From: Isoetes taiwanensis
Taxonomy: Eukaryota; Streptophyta; Lycopodiopsida; Isoetales; Isoetaceae
Direction of reading: 5' to 3'
Assembly: GCA_021234155.1 (NCBI GenBank)
Contig: JAJEKV010000033.1
Span: 12,065,279-12,129,278, forward strand
Length of the DNA stretch: 64,000 bases
A program made the position numbers and the translations under genes. Numbering within the stretch: position 1 is the stretch's first letter; every line of letters starts with the position of its first letter. Below the pieces are notes generated by a model. That model made no database searches, was not told the DNA's origin, and worked only from the letters and a program-made list of their open reading frames with translations. Positions 12,011 to 22,799 of this stretch are shown piece by piece.

Positions 12011-14300
12011 TCACGATGTTTGTTGGCATTCACCGCTCGATCTTTGAGCCTTCCTTAGGTTTGCTGTCTCTACACCGATACAATATGGCTTGCATATCTT
12101 CCAACATATGGATAGCCGCATCGGCCAAGGCTTGGTTAGTCCCAAGATATGACCTTTGGTTTCTACCCGGCATTGCCATAAAGGGCTCATTTTGGTTCCT
12201 CGATGGTATGCATTGTTGTGTTTAACTCCACAAAGGGCAAATACTCTCCCACTTGACTCGTTTTCAAACACAAAACTTCTTAACATATCCTCCGTGATCA
12301 TGTTAATTGCTCTGGTTTGTCCATCAGTTTGAGGGTGGTTTCCACTACTCATACTAAGGCTTACTCCCCAGCCCTTTCATGAAATCCTTCCAAAAGTGCC
12401 CCGTGGAATTTAGAGTCTCGACGCCACAATTCTTCGCGGGCGCACCAAACATAGGGTACACAACCCGTAGGTACTCTTTGGCCACATCCTCGGCCCAAAG
12501 AGCATCACCCTGTGAATGCTAAGAACTTTGCATACACTTTGTCAAACAATCGACCATCACTAGCACTTGGGTGTGTTGTCATTGAACGGGAGCCGACTAT
12601 GAAATCCATACTTATGCATTCCCACCTTTCCAAAGGTATGGGCAACGGTTGTAATAATCTCGCATTTTGCCATGATCCGCTTTTACCGCTTGACATACCG
12701 CATTCAGCGGATACATAAGACTTTACGCCTTTGTTTCATACCGTGCCAAAAGAATTGTCTTTTAATCAATTCGTATGTCTTCCACTCTCCCCGCGTCCTC
12801 GCTTATATGGGTATTATGGAATTCATAGAGAATCTCCTTCCTAAGATTCTCTACTAAGGAACATAAATGCGCCCCTTTATAGAACCATAAACCATCATTT
12901 TGCGTCCCAAAGAGAACCTTCTTTTGGTTAGATCTTGATCCTTCTCATACAAATCCCTCGATTTGTTGGAAGCGATCCCATTCTAGAGATGCCATCCCAT
13001 TAATGTATTTTATTCGAAAGTGCATCCGCGAATCGGGTTATCTTTCCTGTGGGTGTGTCAATTTCAAAGTGAAACTCATGTAAGAAATCTAACCACCTGA
13101 AATTGGACTTATTTCGCTTGACTTTGCGTAAATTTCAATGGTTTATGATCGCTGAACACAATAAACTTGCGTGGCTCCTTATTGGTTCCCTCGACCTTAA
13201 GTAATGCCGCCAAGTTTTTAAGGCATGAACTATAGCCAACAACTCTTGTTCATATGTGGCATAATTTTTCTCCGGGTTTAATTTATGACTCTCATAAGCC
13301 ACAACATGCCCTTGTTGCATTAGAAGTGCTCCCAGAGCTTGTCCACATGCATCCTATAAACTTCAAAGGGCAAATTTAAACGAATTTGTAGAATTGGTTC
13401 ACTTGACAAGAAACCCTTGATTCGCTCAAAGGCTATCTTTTGTTCCCTTCCCCCATACAAAGGGTTGACCTTTCTTAAGTAGGTCTCGTAAGGGGGGGCC
13501 ACTTTTGAAAACTTTGGAATGAATTTCCTATAATAAGTGGCTAAACCTAGAAAACTCCTTACATCCTAACATCTATAAGTTCTCGCCATTCTCTTATGGT
13601 TTCGCATTTTGTTCGATCCGGGGGCTAAGCCCTTCCCAGACTATATAAACCGGAGATATGCTACTCGCTTTAGAATTCGCATTTGGATATTTTGGCATAA
13701 AGTTTGTGCTCCCTCGAGCATCATCAAGCACCTTTTTCCAAGTGCTCCAAATGCTCCTCCTTACTCCTTGAGTAAATTAGGATATCATCCAGAATATTTG
13801 GATAAATTTGTCTAAATACCCTTGAAAGACAAGATTCATCAGCCGCATAAACGTGGGGTGGGGCATTTGTTAACCCAAAGGGCATGACCACAAATTCAAA
13901 ATGCCCTTGGTTGGTTCGAAGGCCGCTTTGGGTTCATCTCCTTCCCTAATGCTAACTGATGATATCCACTTCTAGGGGTCCATCTTGGAGAAATATTTTG
14001 CTCCCACTAATCGATCCATGATATCATCAATTCTAGGCATGGGGTAGCGATCTTTAATAGTGGCTTTATTCAAAGCCCCATAATCGATGCACACGCGCAT
14101 GTTTCCATCCTTTTTTCTTTACAAGGATGACAGCCCCAAATGGTGACTTGCTAGGCCTTATGAAACCTTTTTTGGAGCAATTCTTGAATTTGTCTTTTTG
14201 ATTCTTTTGCTCCGGGGGCTAAGTCTATATGGCTACCACCAACGCTTAGTCCCCTGTTCTAAGTCTATCTCGCGTCGAGATTTCTAATGGGTACTCCTTC
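12011..14300 (-). pseudogene. gypsy pol: RT, RNase H and integrase, broken frames
   Basis: On the minus strand, from high to low coordinates: a reverse transcriptase part with [20 protein letters not shown] and [18 protein letters not shown] (about 14000-14100); RNase H with [20 protein letters not shown] and [16 protein letters not shown] (13135-13320); an integrase core part with RLLQPLPIPLERWECISMDF (12505-12700); and its later part with GNHPQTDGQTRAINMITEDM (12011-12352). The order RT-RNase H-integrase is diagnostic of Ty3/gypsy. Each block lies in a different frame, so no full polyprotein can be made from this sequence. Confidence 0.8.
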
Positions 14301-14699
14301 CGAGTTCTTCCCAGAACACATCCCTATATTCATTAAGCAAACTCTCAAGCTTGTCATCCTTGTCCATAGCATTCATTTGCTTTGAATCAATGGGGAGTCA
14401 AGAACATAAACAAGATATTTTTCATTGATATTGGAACGGAAAACAACGCTTGGCTTGCATAGCCGCTATTAACTTGGTGGAAACTACATAAGGAGTACCC
14501 CCGAAGGGTAATTTCCTTCCTCCTTTAGAAATAACTAACAAGTGTTTTTCCAATCAATAGGAGGATTAACCATTTGAAGCCATTTGATACCCGCATCACA
14601 TCAACCGGGTCGGGTTTGCTAAGTCAAAACTCATTGTTTCCTCATAATCCCCAATGGTCAAGTGCACCAGCCACCCCGGCGGCTCAATGCCGAACCCTG

Positions 14700-14850
14700 C
14701 TTCCCAAATTTCTCTCAATTTCAGAGGGTGCCACTTGAACCAATTCCATCTTTAGTTCTTGTGCCCAGTAGTCCCAGAAATGAAATTGTCGGGATTCCCG
14801 AGTCAACAAGAACAATAACATTTCTATTATTTATTTTTTTCAAGTAAACG
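14700..14850 (-). pseudogene. gypsy aspartic protease remnant
   Basis: Minus-strand translation gives NRNVIVLVDSGIPTISFL. It has the hydrophobic-hydrophobic-D-S-G catalytic motif of retroviral-type aspartic proteases, in the correct place between the zinc knuckle of gag and RT. Confidence 0.6.
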
Positions 14851-14979
14851 GATAACTTGCCCGCAAAGTTATCTTCTCTTACCGAAACTGGCTCCCCGAG
14901 CTATGGCAGAGAGTTGCTTGGTTCCTCCTTCAACCTCGCTTTGTTGTAGCGCATCGCTTTCTTTGTCCTTATGGGGTTT

Positions 14980-16380
14980 TGGGCAATCCCTTGCCATATG
15001 CCCTCTTGCACTTGTAACACAATTATAGCAAGAAAAAATGGCTTAGTGGACTTCTTCCCCAAGAGGCATCCCCTTTGCCTTTATCATTGCTTTGAGGGTT
15101 CACTTGGGCTACTCTAGCCCTTTTATTCTGACCCTCCTTGCTTATTTTCAAGTTTTCTTTGCTTCCATTCTTGGCGGCGACGCTTTCTTGCCTCTTTCCT
15201 TCCTCCCCTCTCTCTTGGGGAGCTTGCACGTATCGCACGTAGGGGACACGGCAGCACTCAAAATCCCCGGATTTACCTCGCCTAATGTGTGCCCTATAAG
15301 GCTACCTCTTTAAGCCCATCCTCAAAATAGCTAACTTGCATCCGGCTGCATGTCCTTGATCCTTGCAAATACACCTCTCAACGTGTTGATGTATTGCCGT
15401 AAGGTGCCTCGTTTGTCGGATGCTTTTAAGTCTGATCAGCGCATGATGTTCATCATGGTGAGGGGCATATTCTTGCTTAAAGAATTTACAAAAATCGCCC
15501 AACTATTTATCTCTACTCCTCTCCCCATGAGAATCCCCCACCAAGAAGCAAAGAGAATCAACCGGAGGAAAGATGCAGCACCCCGCTGCATCTCCTTCTT
15601 AGTGGCTCTAAATAAGTTTCAACCGCTTAAGCCATTGAATGGCTTGTTCTCACACTTCGGTGCCACAGAATTCGTGATGATCTCTTTTTTCTAGCCCCAA
15701 CCTCCTCAAGAGACAAGGTCGCTAGAACTTCTACCCCCGATTGGGATCATCCATTGTTCTAGTTCTAGCTCCTTTGAGCTTGGCTAGCTTGGTTTGCAAC
15801 CATAGTTGGGTTTACATGAGAGGTGTTTGCTTGCTGAGACCCTTCCCCTGCCCATGAGCCAAGCAACTTTCCAGGCTCCCGAGCCCGGTTAGGTCCCCCA
15901 TTGGCATTGGTGCCCCGGGCCCCCTTTGCCAATAATCGGCTATGGTGTCAAACAATTTCTCTTTCTGTCGCATCATTAGCTTGCTTGATTAACCTGGGGT
16001 TGCAAACTCTTGAACAATTGGTTAGTATGTGCTTGCTCAATCTTTGTTTCTGCACCTGCCCCATTAATTCACCTGATTCTTGCTTTGGCATAATCCAATT
16101 CCCCCTTGAAAGTTAAAGGGATCGGGATCTTCCAATCCTTCCCGGTGTGAATGGGGAATCATGGGTTGCCAATTCTTCTTCCCCGATCATGTCCTTGTTG
16201 ATTATTCAAATCTTCCCCGACGGAATTTAGAGGTGAGCTCATCCAATTCCTCACCTCTTCTTCCGTAGGGAGCAAGCTCATCAAGAAGGTCTTCTCCTCT
16301 TCTCGAATAAGGGAAGCCCAGCCCATGAGAGGATCTGCTGCCATGTTTTCCATATCAGCCCCAAACTTCGCGCTCATACC
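14980..16380 (-). pseudogene. gypsy gag with CCHC zinc knuckle, broken frames
   Basis: A zinc-knuckle reading CYNCVTSARGHMARDCP lies at about 14985-15030, one residue longer than a regular CX2CX4HX4C knuckle. Upstream on the minus strand is gag capsid-like sequence (FCKFFKQEYAPHHDEHHALI, then IRQTRHLTAIHQHVERC, 15302-15502), corresponding to the retrotransposon gag domain. Between knuckle and capsid is a Lys/Ser-rich linker. The segment starts just inside the 5' LTR and is split over several frames. Confidence 0.68.
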
Positions 16381-16382
16381 AA

Positions 16383-16849
16383 TGTTACAGATCTTGAAAG
16401 CACCGGGGCCACAAACCGCATCAATCACACCTACCGCCTCTTCCCCGAATCCCCCATCCCCCACGATGAAGAGCCTCCCCGAGACCCAGATGATGCAAGC
16501 AATCAGCCGAGATGAATCCAAGAGCTTCCTCTGGGTAAAACCGCGCCCAAGCCCCAAATTGCCGATCTTTTATAGGGCACCAAATGACCTTTTGGTTGGT
16601 TTAATGGAAGGCCAACAGCCAAACCGAAATCGGAATGTCTCCTGCTGGTTTGGCCCCTCCGTGGCCTGAATCGACAGTGTCAAAGGGGTCAGCCGCTGGC
16701 TGCTGCCCTCGGCGCCTTAGCCATCCTCGATGGCTTTTGGATTAACCCATCCAATGGGTTTATGCCACCTCATCGACATTAACATGTTTTATTTCCATAG
16801 CTAATGTTTAATTTAGAGTGCCCCCTTTTTACCCATTATGTTTATAACA
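16383..16849 (-). repeat. 5' LTR of the nested gypsy element
   Basis: Pairs with 10857-11318. It starts TGTTAC and ends TAACA on the plus strand, so its outer ends are inverted repeats of TGTTA, as expected of an LTR. Confidence 0.85.
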
Positions 16850-17770
16850 GGCAGCACAAACATGGGCTTGAGAAGTGAGATGGTCATGCAAATGCTTTGT
16901 ATACTTATAGTGACACGATACACTTATAGTGCACCATAAAGATGCATGGGAAAGCCAACCAACTTAACAGTTACAAGGGTAGTGGATTGAAGTGACTGAA
17001 GGGCCTGCATCTTCTGATCAACTTCATGTTGAGAATCATGAGAGAGAATTCTCTTCAGACCTGGCTAGAGATAAACTCAACATGACAAACTGTATGGCCT
17101 GAAATCTTCTACTTTTGTGCAATGCTATTGAGGGAAAAAGCAGATTCAGCAATAGGATTCCGAAGCAGCAAATTCAAAAATCTGATCCTTAATTGCTATT
17201 ATATACATTGACATAAACATGAAACCTCAGCAAAATACATTTTGAGCATAAACATTAAACCTCAGCAGAGATTGTACTTCACAAAGCCTAGCCCAATACT
17301 GCTCATGTTTCAATCTGCAATTACAAATGTCTCAAGTGCATGCTGTATGCCCTTGCACAAGAGCATCTTTAGTGCAATATCCATAATGTAACATGAGCCT
17401 AGTATATCAGATCAGACTAAAATACATACTGCTGCAGTGCATAGGACTGTTATAAATTGTAAACTGTGACAATGTATACAGAGTTAACTTTACAAAATTC
17501 AACACTTGAATTATCAATAAAAGGTTTCAACATGGCAAACTCCAAAATCATGAAAGTGCATACAAAGTTCATCGACGCAGCCACAAGTAATCGCATAGTG
17601 TCTCTCTTAATGCAGATCCGTTTTTTGGGTGCCTACCCAATGGCATATCCTTATAGGGTGCTTTGATGATTAAATTTTTCCGACTATCAATCATCGCCAG
17701 CGTATCGGTCACCCCTATCAATCATAATGTTATGCAGCAGTCAACAAGCAAGTATCATTCTAGACAATGC
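16850..17770. other. Noncoding interior of the Harbinger element
   Basis: AT-rich sequence between the nested LTR element and the 3' end of the transposase. I see no gene. Confidence 0.4.
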
Positions 17771-17779
17771 ATGTTTATT

Positions 17780-19000
17780 TGGCTTGTAAATTTTTCTGTT
17801 CAATAGCTGCCATGACTTTGACCAAATGCACGCTCGGGACGGTCATGCGAAGTTGAAGAGTGCATGTAGTTAAACCCGTCAGTCCTTGAGGTAATTTCGT
17901 GCCGGATATGGCACGACCAACCATGACAATAGAGGATAGCCAGCATCTCCTATTATGTATTCTCCGGACACTTTGGTTGCCAATTTGAATTGAAGAACCA
18001 TTCAATCTATCTCCACTTTCAACCATACGAGCAAAGTTTGAGTTTCGGCAGACGATATCATTAACACTTGCCTCGATAACCCTCGCAACTACATCCAAAA
18101 CCTGGTACGATCACAACAATTGCTTGTACAAGCATGGAAAAGTTATTCTCTCTGGCCATACCATTCTATCTCACTTTCATATGCGGGAAGTTCCATCAAA
18201 ATATGAGTGGCATCTATAGCACCACAACAGCTTTGGAAGACCATGAATTGATTGGAAGCCTCGCTTGACATCAGCCAAATGCTTGACCAACCGGCCATTG
18301 AAGATGTTCATTTGCATGCTTGAGTAAAGAATCTACAAACTTCATAGTTATCCTAGAAGTCGTGGAGGACCCAACTCCAAATAGTTCTGCATTGAGTAAT
18401 GAAACTATCTCCGATGCAAATCTCTTCAATGCAATTGCAACCTGTTTTTTCTTAACATACCACACGATTTGGAATATGTGAAAAACAAGGGGGAGTATTT
18501 GTGACCAAATCACAAGATACTTTTTGGCATATATAGAAGAATGTATCTTTGGAAACTCAAAAAATCTTTTTAAATCTTGGTGCATCAACTTGCATTACAT
18601 AATCCTCAAAATGGTACCACCAATGTGTTGATCGTGGCCTTATGTACCATTGACCATAACTAATTCCGGTCAAGGTTCCTCTGGGCAATGTAAAATCAGA
18701 GTTAAGTATTGAAAACAATAAAATTCTGGACGCGGTTTGAGCTTGGCTTCTTTCAAGGGAGGCTTCATGAATATCTGTCTCAGCATCTTCTAAAATGGCA
18801 TTCAATCTTTCTAACTTATCCAAGGTAATTGTCAAAGCTTGCATGAGAAGCATAAGAAGAAGAACCTTTGTTGATCCATCGGAACAAGATGAGGAGGATC
18901 TTGCTTGCAAAAATGTTTCACCTAATCCTTGTAGAGCCGCACTAATTTCAGATGAACAGAGAGGATTTCCTTCGATTTCAAAGGAGAAGATTGCCATGAA
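17780..19000 (-). pseudogene. PIF/Harbinger DDE transposase (DDE_Tnp_4), broken frames
   Basis: This enzyme would cut and join the terminal repeats of the element. Minus-strand reading starts near 18999 with an acidic, helical N-terminus, then RPRSTHWWYHF and a DAPRFK block. The HTH-like region typical of the family follows, with KKQVAIALKRFAS and AELFGVGSSTTSRITMKFVD. The catalytic residues are all visible, but in different frames: first Asp in CCGAIDATHILME (about 18220), second Asp in GEYIIGDAGYPLLSWL (about 17945) and Glu in PERAFGQ (about 17833). At least four frame changes are needed between them. It lies convergent to the trihelix-like ORF and ends just inside the nested gypsy boundary region. 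Confidence 0.78.
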
Positions 19001-19125
19001 AACGTATTGACGGGGAGACGGCCTAATGGGAATAGAACGTTGGAAAACCGCAAAAGGGACCGCAAAAAATCGGACGCGGGCAAACTCAGAAATACAGGTC
19101 GGGTAGTAATGGGAATGCACCCTAA

Positions 19126-19165
19126 CCGGCCGGATTGAGGGGTTTCAAACTAGAAATCCGGCCGG
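19126..19165. repeat. Perfect 11-bp inverted repeat beside the Harbinger end
   Basis: CCGGCCGGATT (19126-19136) and its exact complement AATCCGGCCGG (19155-19165) are separated by 18 bases. The hairpin begins one base after the TAA target duplication, so it belongs to the insertion target and not to the transposon. Confidence 0.6.
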
Positions 19166-19169
19166 CTAA

Positions 19170-20052
19170 CAAACGTAAGTTGCCATTTGGGGAAATTCCG
19201 TTCTTCCCAATTTTTGCATGATGGGGACCTCCAATATCGGCCTACTATGAAGACGGAGTTGCCACAGAAATGTCTAAAAGCATGCACTCGGATTTTAAAG
19301 AAGAGCATGCAAGCAAAAGAGGAGATCTGACAATAGATCGCTGTTGCAAACCTGCAAAGAAAGGGTTACAAAACTGCTTCTTTCTGTCGGACAAAAGCAC
19401 AAACAGGCTACAAATGCTCTCCGGGCCGATGCAAACAAACAAACATGATGAGAATGAAAAGATCTCCGAATAGGGGAATGGAGGGACAAGCTTTTGATCA
19501 ACTGTAGTGCCAGAAGAATAGAATCATTTTGCCTTGCTGAAGAGAGAAAATGGAACAATGATGAAATGCGAGTGCTCTTGAAGACAAAGCGAACAAACCG
19601 CTCTTGAAGACAAAGCGGAGCCTACAAATGCTTGAGGCTGTAGAAGAAACAAGAAACAGGGGACGTTCTGCCGGTCGTTACAAGGAAAGCTATGGCGGCG
19701 CTGTAAGCGGCGCCACCAAGAACCGTAAACTCAAAATTACCTGTAATAAACAATTAGGAAATATTCGAGGAATTTTCCCAAACGGCGGTTTACGATATAA
19801 GTATCGCTGCAGTCAAGTGTGCTGCGAACACGTCTCTTTCCCGACCCTATGTGTATAAAGGTGGGTGAGTATGATAAAGAATCTTTTGAGAATAAATTTC
19901 CGCTGCCCTTTTAAAAAACTTCTTGGTCCTGGAAGTTTCACCTTCCAAAAATCCTCTTCAATTGTCCTTGTATTTCTCTAAGCAATAGAAGCGTTGTTTC
20001 TTCAAAAATTGAAATAAGAAAAATTTAAATGTAAAAGTGACTAATGGGAGGT
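19170..20052. other. Intergenic region
   Basis: Short open frames on both strands (for example 19270-19473 plus and 19604-19858 plus) show no known domain. I see no promoter, RNA gene or repeat I can support. Confidence 0.35.
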
Positions 20053-20558
20053 ATATTGTAAATAGAATTTGCTGGTGCGTAAACTCAAATGGAAGGAGAT
20101 CGATCCGGTGGTTAATCAGCAATGGCTTAAAGTATTCGGCCCGCCAGATCTCTACAGCCATGAGGAGCCGTGCCTATGCAACTGTTGCTGTGATCAAAAC
20201 CCTGACGCAAGAAGAGGCCAATTATGTGAAGCAAAGGACAGCAAAAGGCCGTTTTCAATATGGCAAAGGCGTATCCTCGCCTATGCGATTCTCGCGATTA
20301 ATCACACTCCACGGCTATGGTCGAGGTAGAGGAAGGAAATCTACCAATCAAAAATCTTAAATCTCACTTTTAGACGCGATCATATCTCACCGACACGACT
20401 TCATCTATCCCATATCTGTGCTTTAAGTTTTTTATTACTCTACTCTATCTCCTTTTTAGGGTTATACTTCCCTATAAAAAGGTCCTTTTTGTAACACCAT
20501 AAATTATAATTAATATACATATACGCCTTCAATCAAAAAAAATATTGTAAATAGAATT
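20053..20558 (+). mobile_element. Poly-A retrocopy or SINE-like insertion with 17-bp target duplication
   Basis: A perfect 17-bp direct repeat, ATATTGTAAATAGAATT, lies at 20053-20069 and 20542-20558. The 472 bp between end in an A-run (AATCAAAAAAA) immediately before the second copy, which is the signature of LINE-driven insertion of a polyadenylated RNA. The body has a basic open frame ending with GYGRGRGRKSTNQKS and, near its 3' end, CTATAAAAAGG and AT-rich sequence like an LTR or a 3' untranslated region. I cannot name the source RNA; a retrotransposon transcript or an unknown host mRNA are both possible. Confidence 0.68.
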
Positions 20559-21630
20559 GCGGGGAATCGAAGGGTCCTACTTAGCCTAATTCTACAGTAA
20601 AATTGTGTTGCGAATTCGACAAAAAGTCTCACAAAATTTTTGTTGGAATGCATATTGCATCTATTTTTCTGATTGGGTTTTAGCAGAAATCTGCATCTGA
20701 AACTGCAAAATGATCTGCTACTAGCTTATTCTTTTGATTTTTCTTCTGTTTCAGAAATCTCTGCATTCAGAAGCTCCATAAGACTTGCTTGATTTTGCAT
20801 TTGAACATCTCGATTCCAATTGAAAGCCTATTCTAGCAACTGCTGAATTGTTGATTGAGCTTGCAATCCAGTCCCAAAACAGAGGAAATAAATGCTTTGG
20901 ATTGAAGCAAGGATTTTATTTTCCATCTAATGCTCAAACTAACTTGCTAGAATATTCTCTTGATGATCCAATCGCCATAAATTTCTAAAACTTTTGTGGA
21001 TTAAACAGCTCTGAAAACCATCAGATGTGTTCAAATCTTGCAGCATTACATGCCCATGCTATCAAAGTGATATATTCATGTTTTATATCTTTGTGGGAGG
21101 CACGCGCAGCTTACGATCAAAAAACAGGTCCAGTGATGTCCATCACAAGCAGGAACAAACATCTACTAGGATTTATCCAGATTCTCGTGTTTTCTTATTC
21201 CTTGGACAATGTCGAGTAAAAAAGAGCGTCAAAGAAATGAAAGGGATAGCTCATTCCTTAGAGCATCAAGTAATATTTCATGTATCTGCAAACATATGCA
21301 TATGATGGCACAATCCTGATGATCACAATCAGATGAAAGTATCACCTTGAGAAAAAGGAGGATCAATTGATCATTGAACTATTGTGTATCAGCTTAAAAA
21401 AATTTTATGTCGGTGGAGCTAACCACGACAGTTTTAGTTCTACTCATCAACACTTCCAAATATGTATGTGGCTTCAGATAGACAGGGACTGCTGAAGCTC
21501 TATCATCTCTAGTTCTAAACACACACAAGAATATTTGCTCACGATCCATTCAAATATTTTAAATTGAAAAAGTACAACACATATCATAGAAATTTTTTAC
21601 TTATATTGACTTTTAAAGAGTTTTACAAGA
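20559..21630. other. Intergenic region
   Basis: AT-rich, with no supported gene or repeat. Open frames at 21025-21305 are short and unlike any family I know. Confidence 0.35.
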
Positions 21631-21631
21631 T

Positions 21632-21900
21632 TCATTTATGAAAATACTTGTCGAGTATTTTCATATAGTTGCACGATTCTTCAGAATCCTGCACATTCCA
21701 CATTTGATTTTCCTTCGCATAAGCAGGCACACTTTCTACAGCCAGAAATCCTCCCACCCATGGTTTGAGTTGCTCCAAAAGGAAATTGGAATCCAATCTG
21801 TCAGGACCAAAACTATTTGGACATATCATAGTGTTTGGCTGATTGGCATAACCCTTATATCTGCTGTCATCTATCAACAATGTGTCCATGTCATATCCCC
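21632..21900 (-). pseudogene. C-terminal fragment of an FCP1/NIF-domain (HAD) phosphatase-like protein
   Basis: Minus-strand reading gives MDTLLIDDSRYKGYANQPNT, then LEQLKPWVGGFLAVESVPAY, then AKENQMWNVQDSEES and KILDKYF. This is the order of the C-terminal half of plant CTD-small-phosphatase-like (NLI-interacting factor domain) proteins: 'LLIDDSPYK...NPPNT', then the helix with 'LA-x-A-x-V-x-x-Y-x-K'. The Pro of DDSPYK is Arg here. The N-terminal DxDxT nucleophile motif is absent, because upstream the sequence becomes unrelated GC-rich DNA at about 21900-22180. It is a gene fragment, possibly one last exon left behind or carried here by a transposon. Confidence 0.55.
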
Positions 21901-22179
21901 ACATATGCCCGTGCCGAATCCGTGTTTGTGGCTCATGATGGCCCCGAGCCATCGTTGCCGCCTCAAGCCCGAGTTGGCGGCATCATCTTGGGCCATGGCC
22001 GATAACGGGCAGCCTGCCACATCAGCATTGGTCTTTTATGACAAAGGGAGATGGTTTCCGTGTCGACAACCCGCCATTCCACGCGCAGGACCTGCACTGA
22101 CCAAGCAAGGCCACGCGGAGTGGCACATGGTAGATGCGGCGGTCTTCTCAAGAAAAAGTTGTTCATCCTCGTTCCTTTA

Positions 22180-22350
22180 AGGATGATCATTCCAATTCAT
22201 TTTGGAATCATCTTAGTTCATTTAGAGATCTTTAATCTCAATTCCTTTAGAGATATTCATTCCAGTACAGTTAGGAATGGCCTCAAATCCTTTAAAGGTC
22301 TTTCATCTCAATTCCTTTTGAGATGGCCTCAAATCAGTTAGAGGACTTCA
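22180..22350. repeat. Degenerate short tandem repeat
   Basis: Variants of 'ATTCCTTTAGAGAT' and 'GGAATGGCCTCAAATC' recur at intervals of about 25-35 bp across this stretch. The copies are diverged and the unit is hard to define. Confidence 0.4.
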
Positions 22351-22799
22351 CATCTTCATAAACATTAATAAGGAATTCAAGCTTTACCAACATATACCAA
22401 TCTTTAGATATTTCTTATTGGTAACAACAATTGCATCTTTTATATTAAAATTGTCCCAGATAACAAAGATACTAATGTCTCATTATTTTGCCTATTGTTT
22501 TTGCAAAGTTCACTCATATTTATCCACAAGTGCGTTGCATTCTTTAAGCTGATCCTAGAATACCATATTGCATCAAAGAGTAGATGAAATTTAAACTTAA
22601 CTAGATCTCTTCAATAGGAAGAAGTCTATATCTCCTTATCATGGTGCATAAGTATCCTTTCTGATTTAAGCACCTCTTTATTGCTCTCTATTCTTGATGT
22701 TGGAAGGTTCTGCATGTTCCATTTTTTTTTTCTTGATGTAGGATTTTAGTATTCCAACATTAAAAATTGGATGTAGATTATTCAATTCCCCATACAAAA

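Larger units (their letters stand above)
10857..16849 (-). mobile_element. Ty3/gypsy LTR retrotransposon nested in the Harbinger element
   Basis: Two long terminal repeats (10857-11318 and 16383-16849) bracket gag-protease-RT-RNase H-integrase reading on the minus strand, which is gypsy gene order. The LTR begins with TGTTATAAACATAATGGG and ends CTGTAACA on the minus strand. The next bases inward from the 5' LTR, TTGGTATGAGCGC, fit a primer-binding site for initiator Met tRNA (usual TGGTATCAGAGC). Flanks are AGCAG at 10852-10856 and GGCAG at 16850-16854, an almost matching 5-bp target duplication if the left LTR has lost its outermost TG. The coding part is broken by many frame changes. Confidence 0.85.
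7898..19122. mobile_element. PIF/Harbinger transposon containing a nested Ty3/gypsy element
   Basis: The left end GGGTGTGTTCCCATTA (7898-7913) is mirrored by TAATGGGAATGCACCC (19107-19122), giving terminal inverted repeats of about 16 bp with two mismatches. The repeats are flanked by the 3-bp duplication TAA (7895-7897 and 19123-19125), which is the PIF/Harbinger preference. Inside are the two expected genes, convergently oriented: a trihelix/Myb-like ORF on the plus strand (8470-9450) and a DDE transposase on the minus strand (17780-19000). A gypsy retrotransposon of about 6 kb (10857-16849) interrupts the space between them, so the element was about 5.2 kb before that insertion. Both genes carry frame breaks. 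Confidence 0.82.

Noticed and set aside
21638-22180. 180-codon plus-strand frame
   Set aside because: It overlaps the phosphatase-like fragment on the other strand and has no domain.
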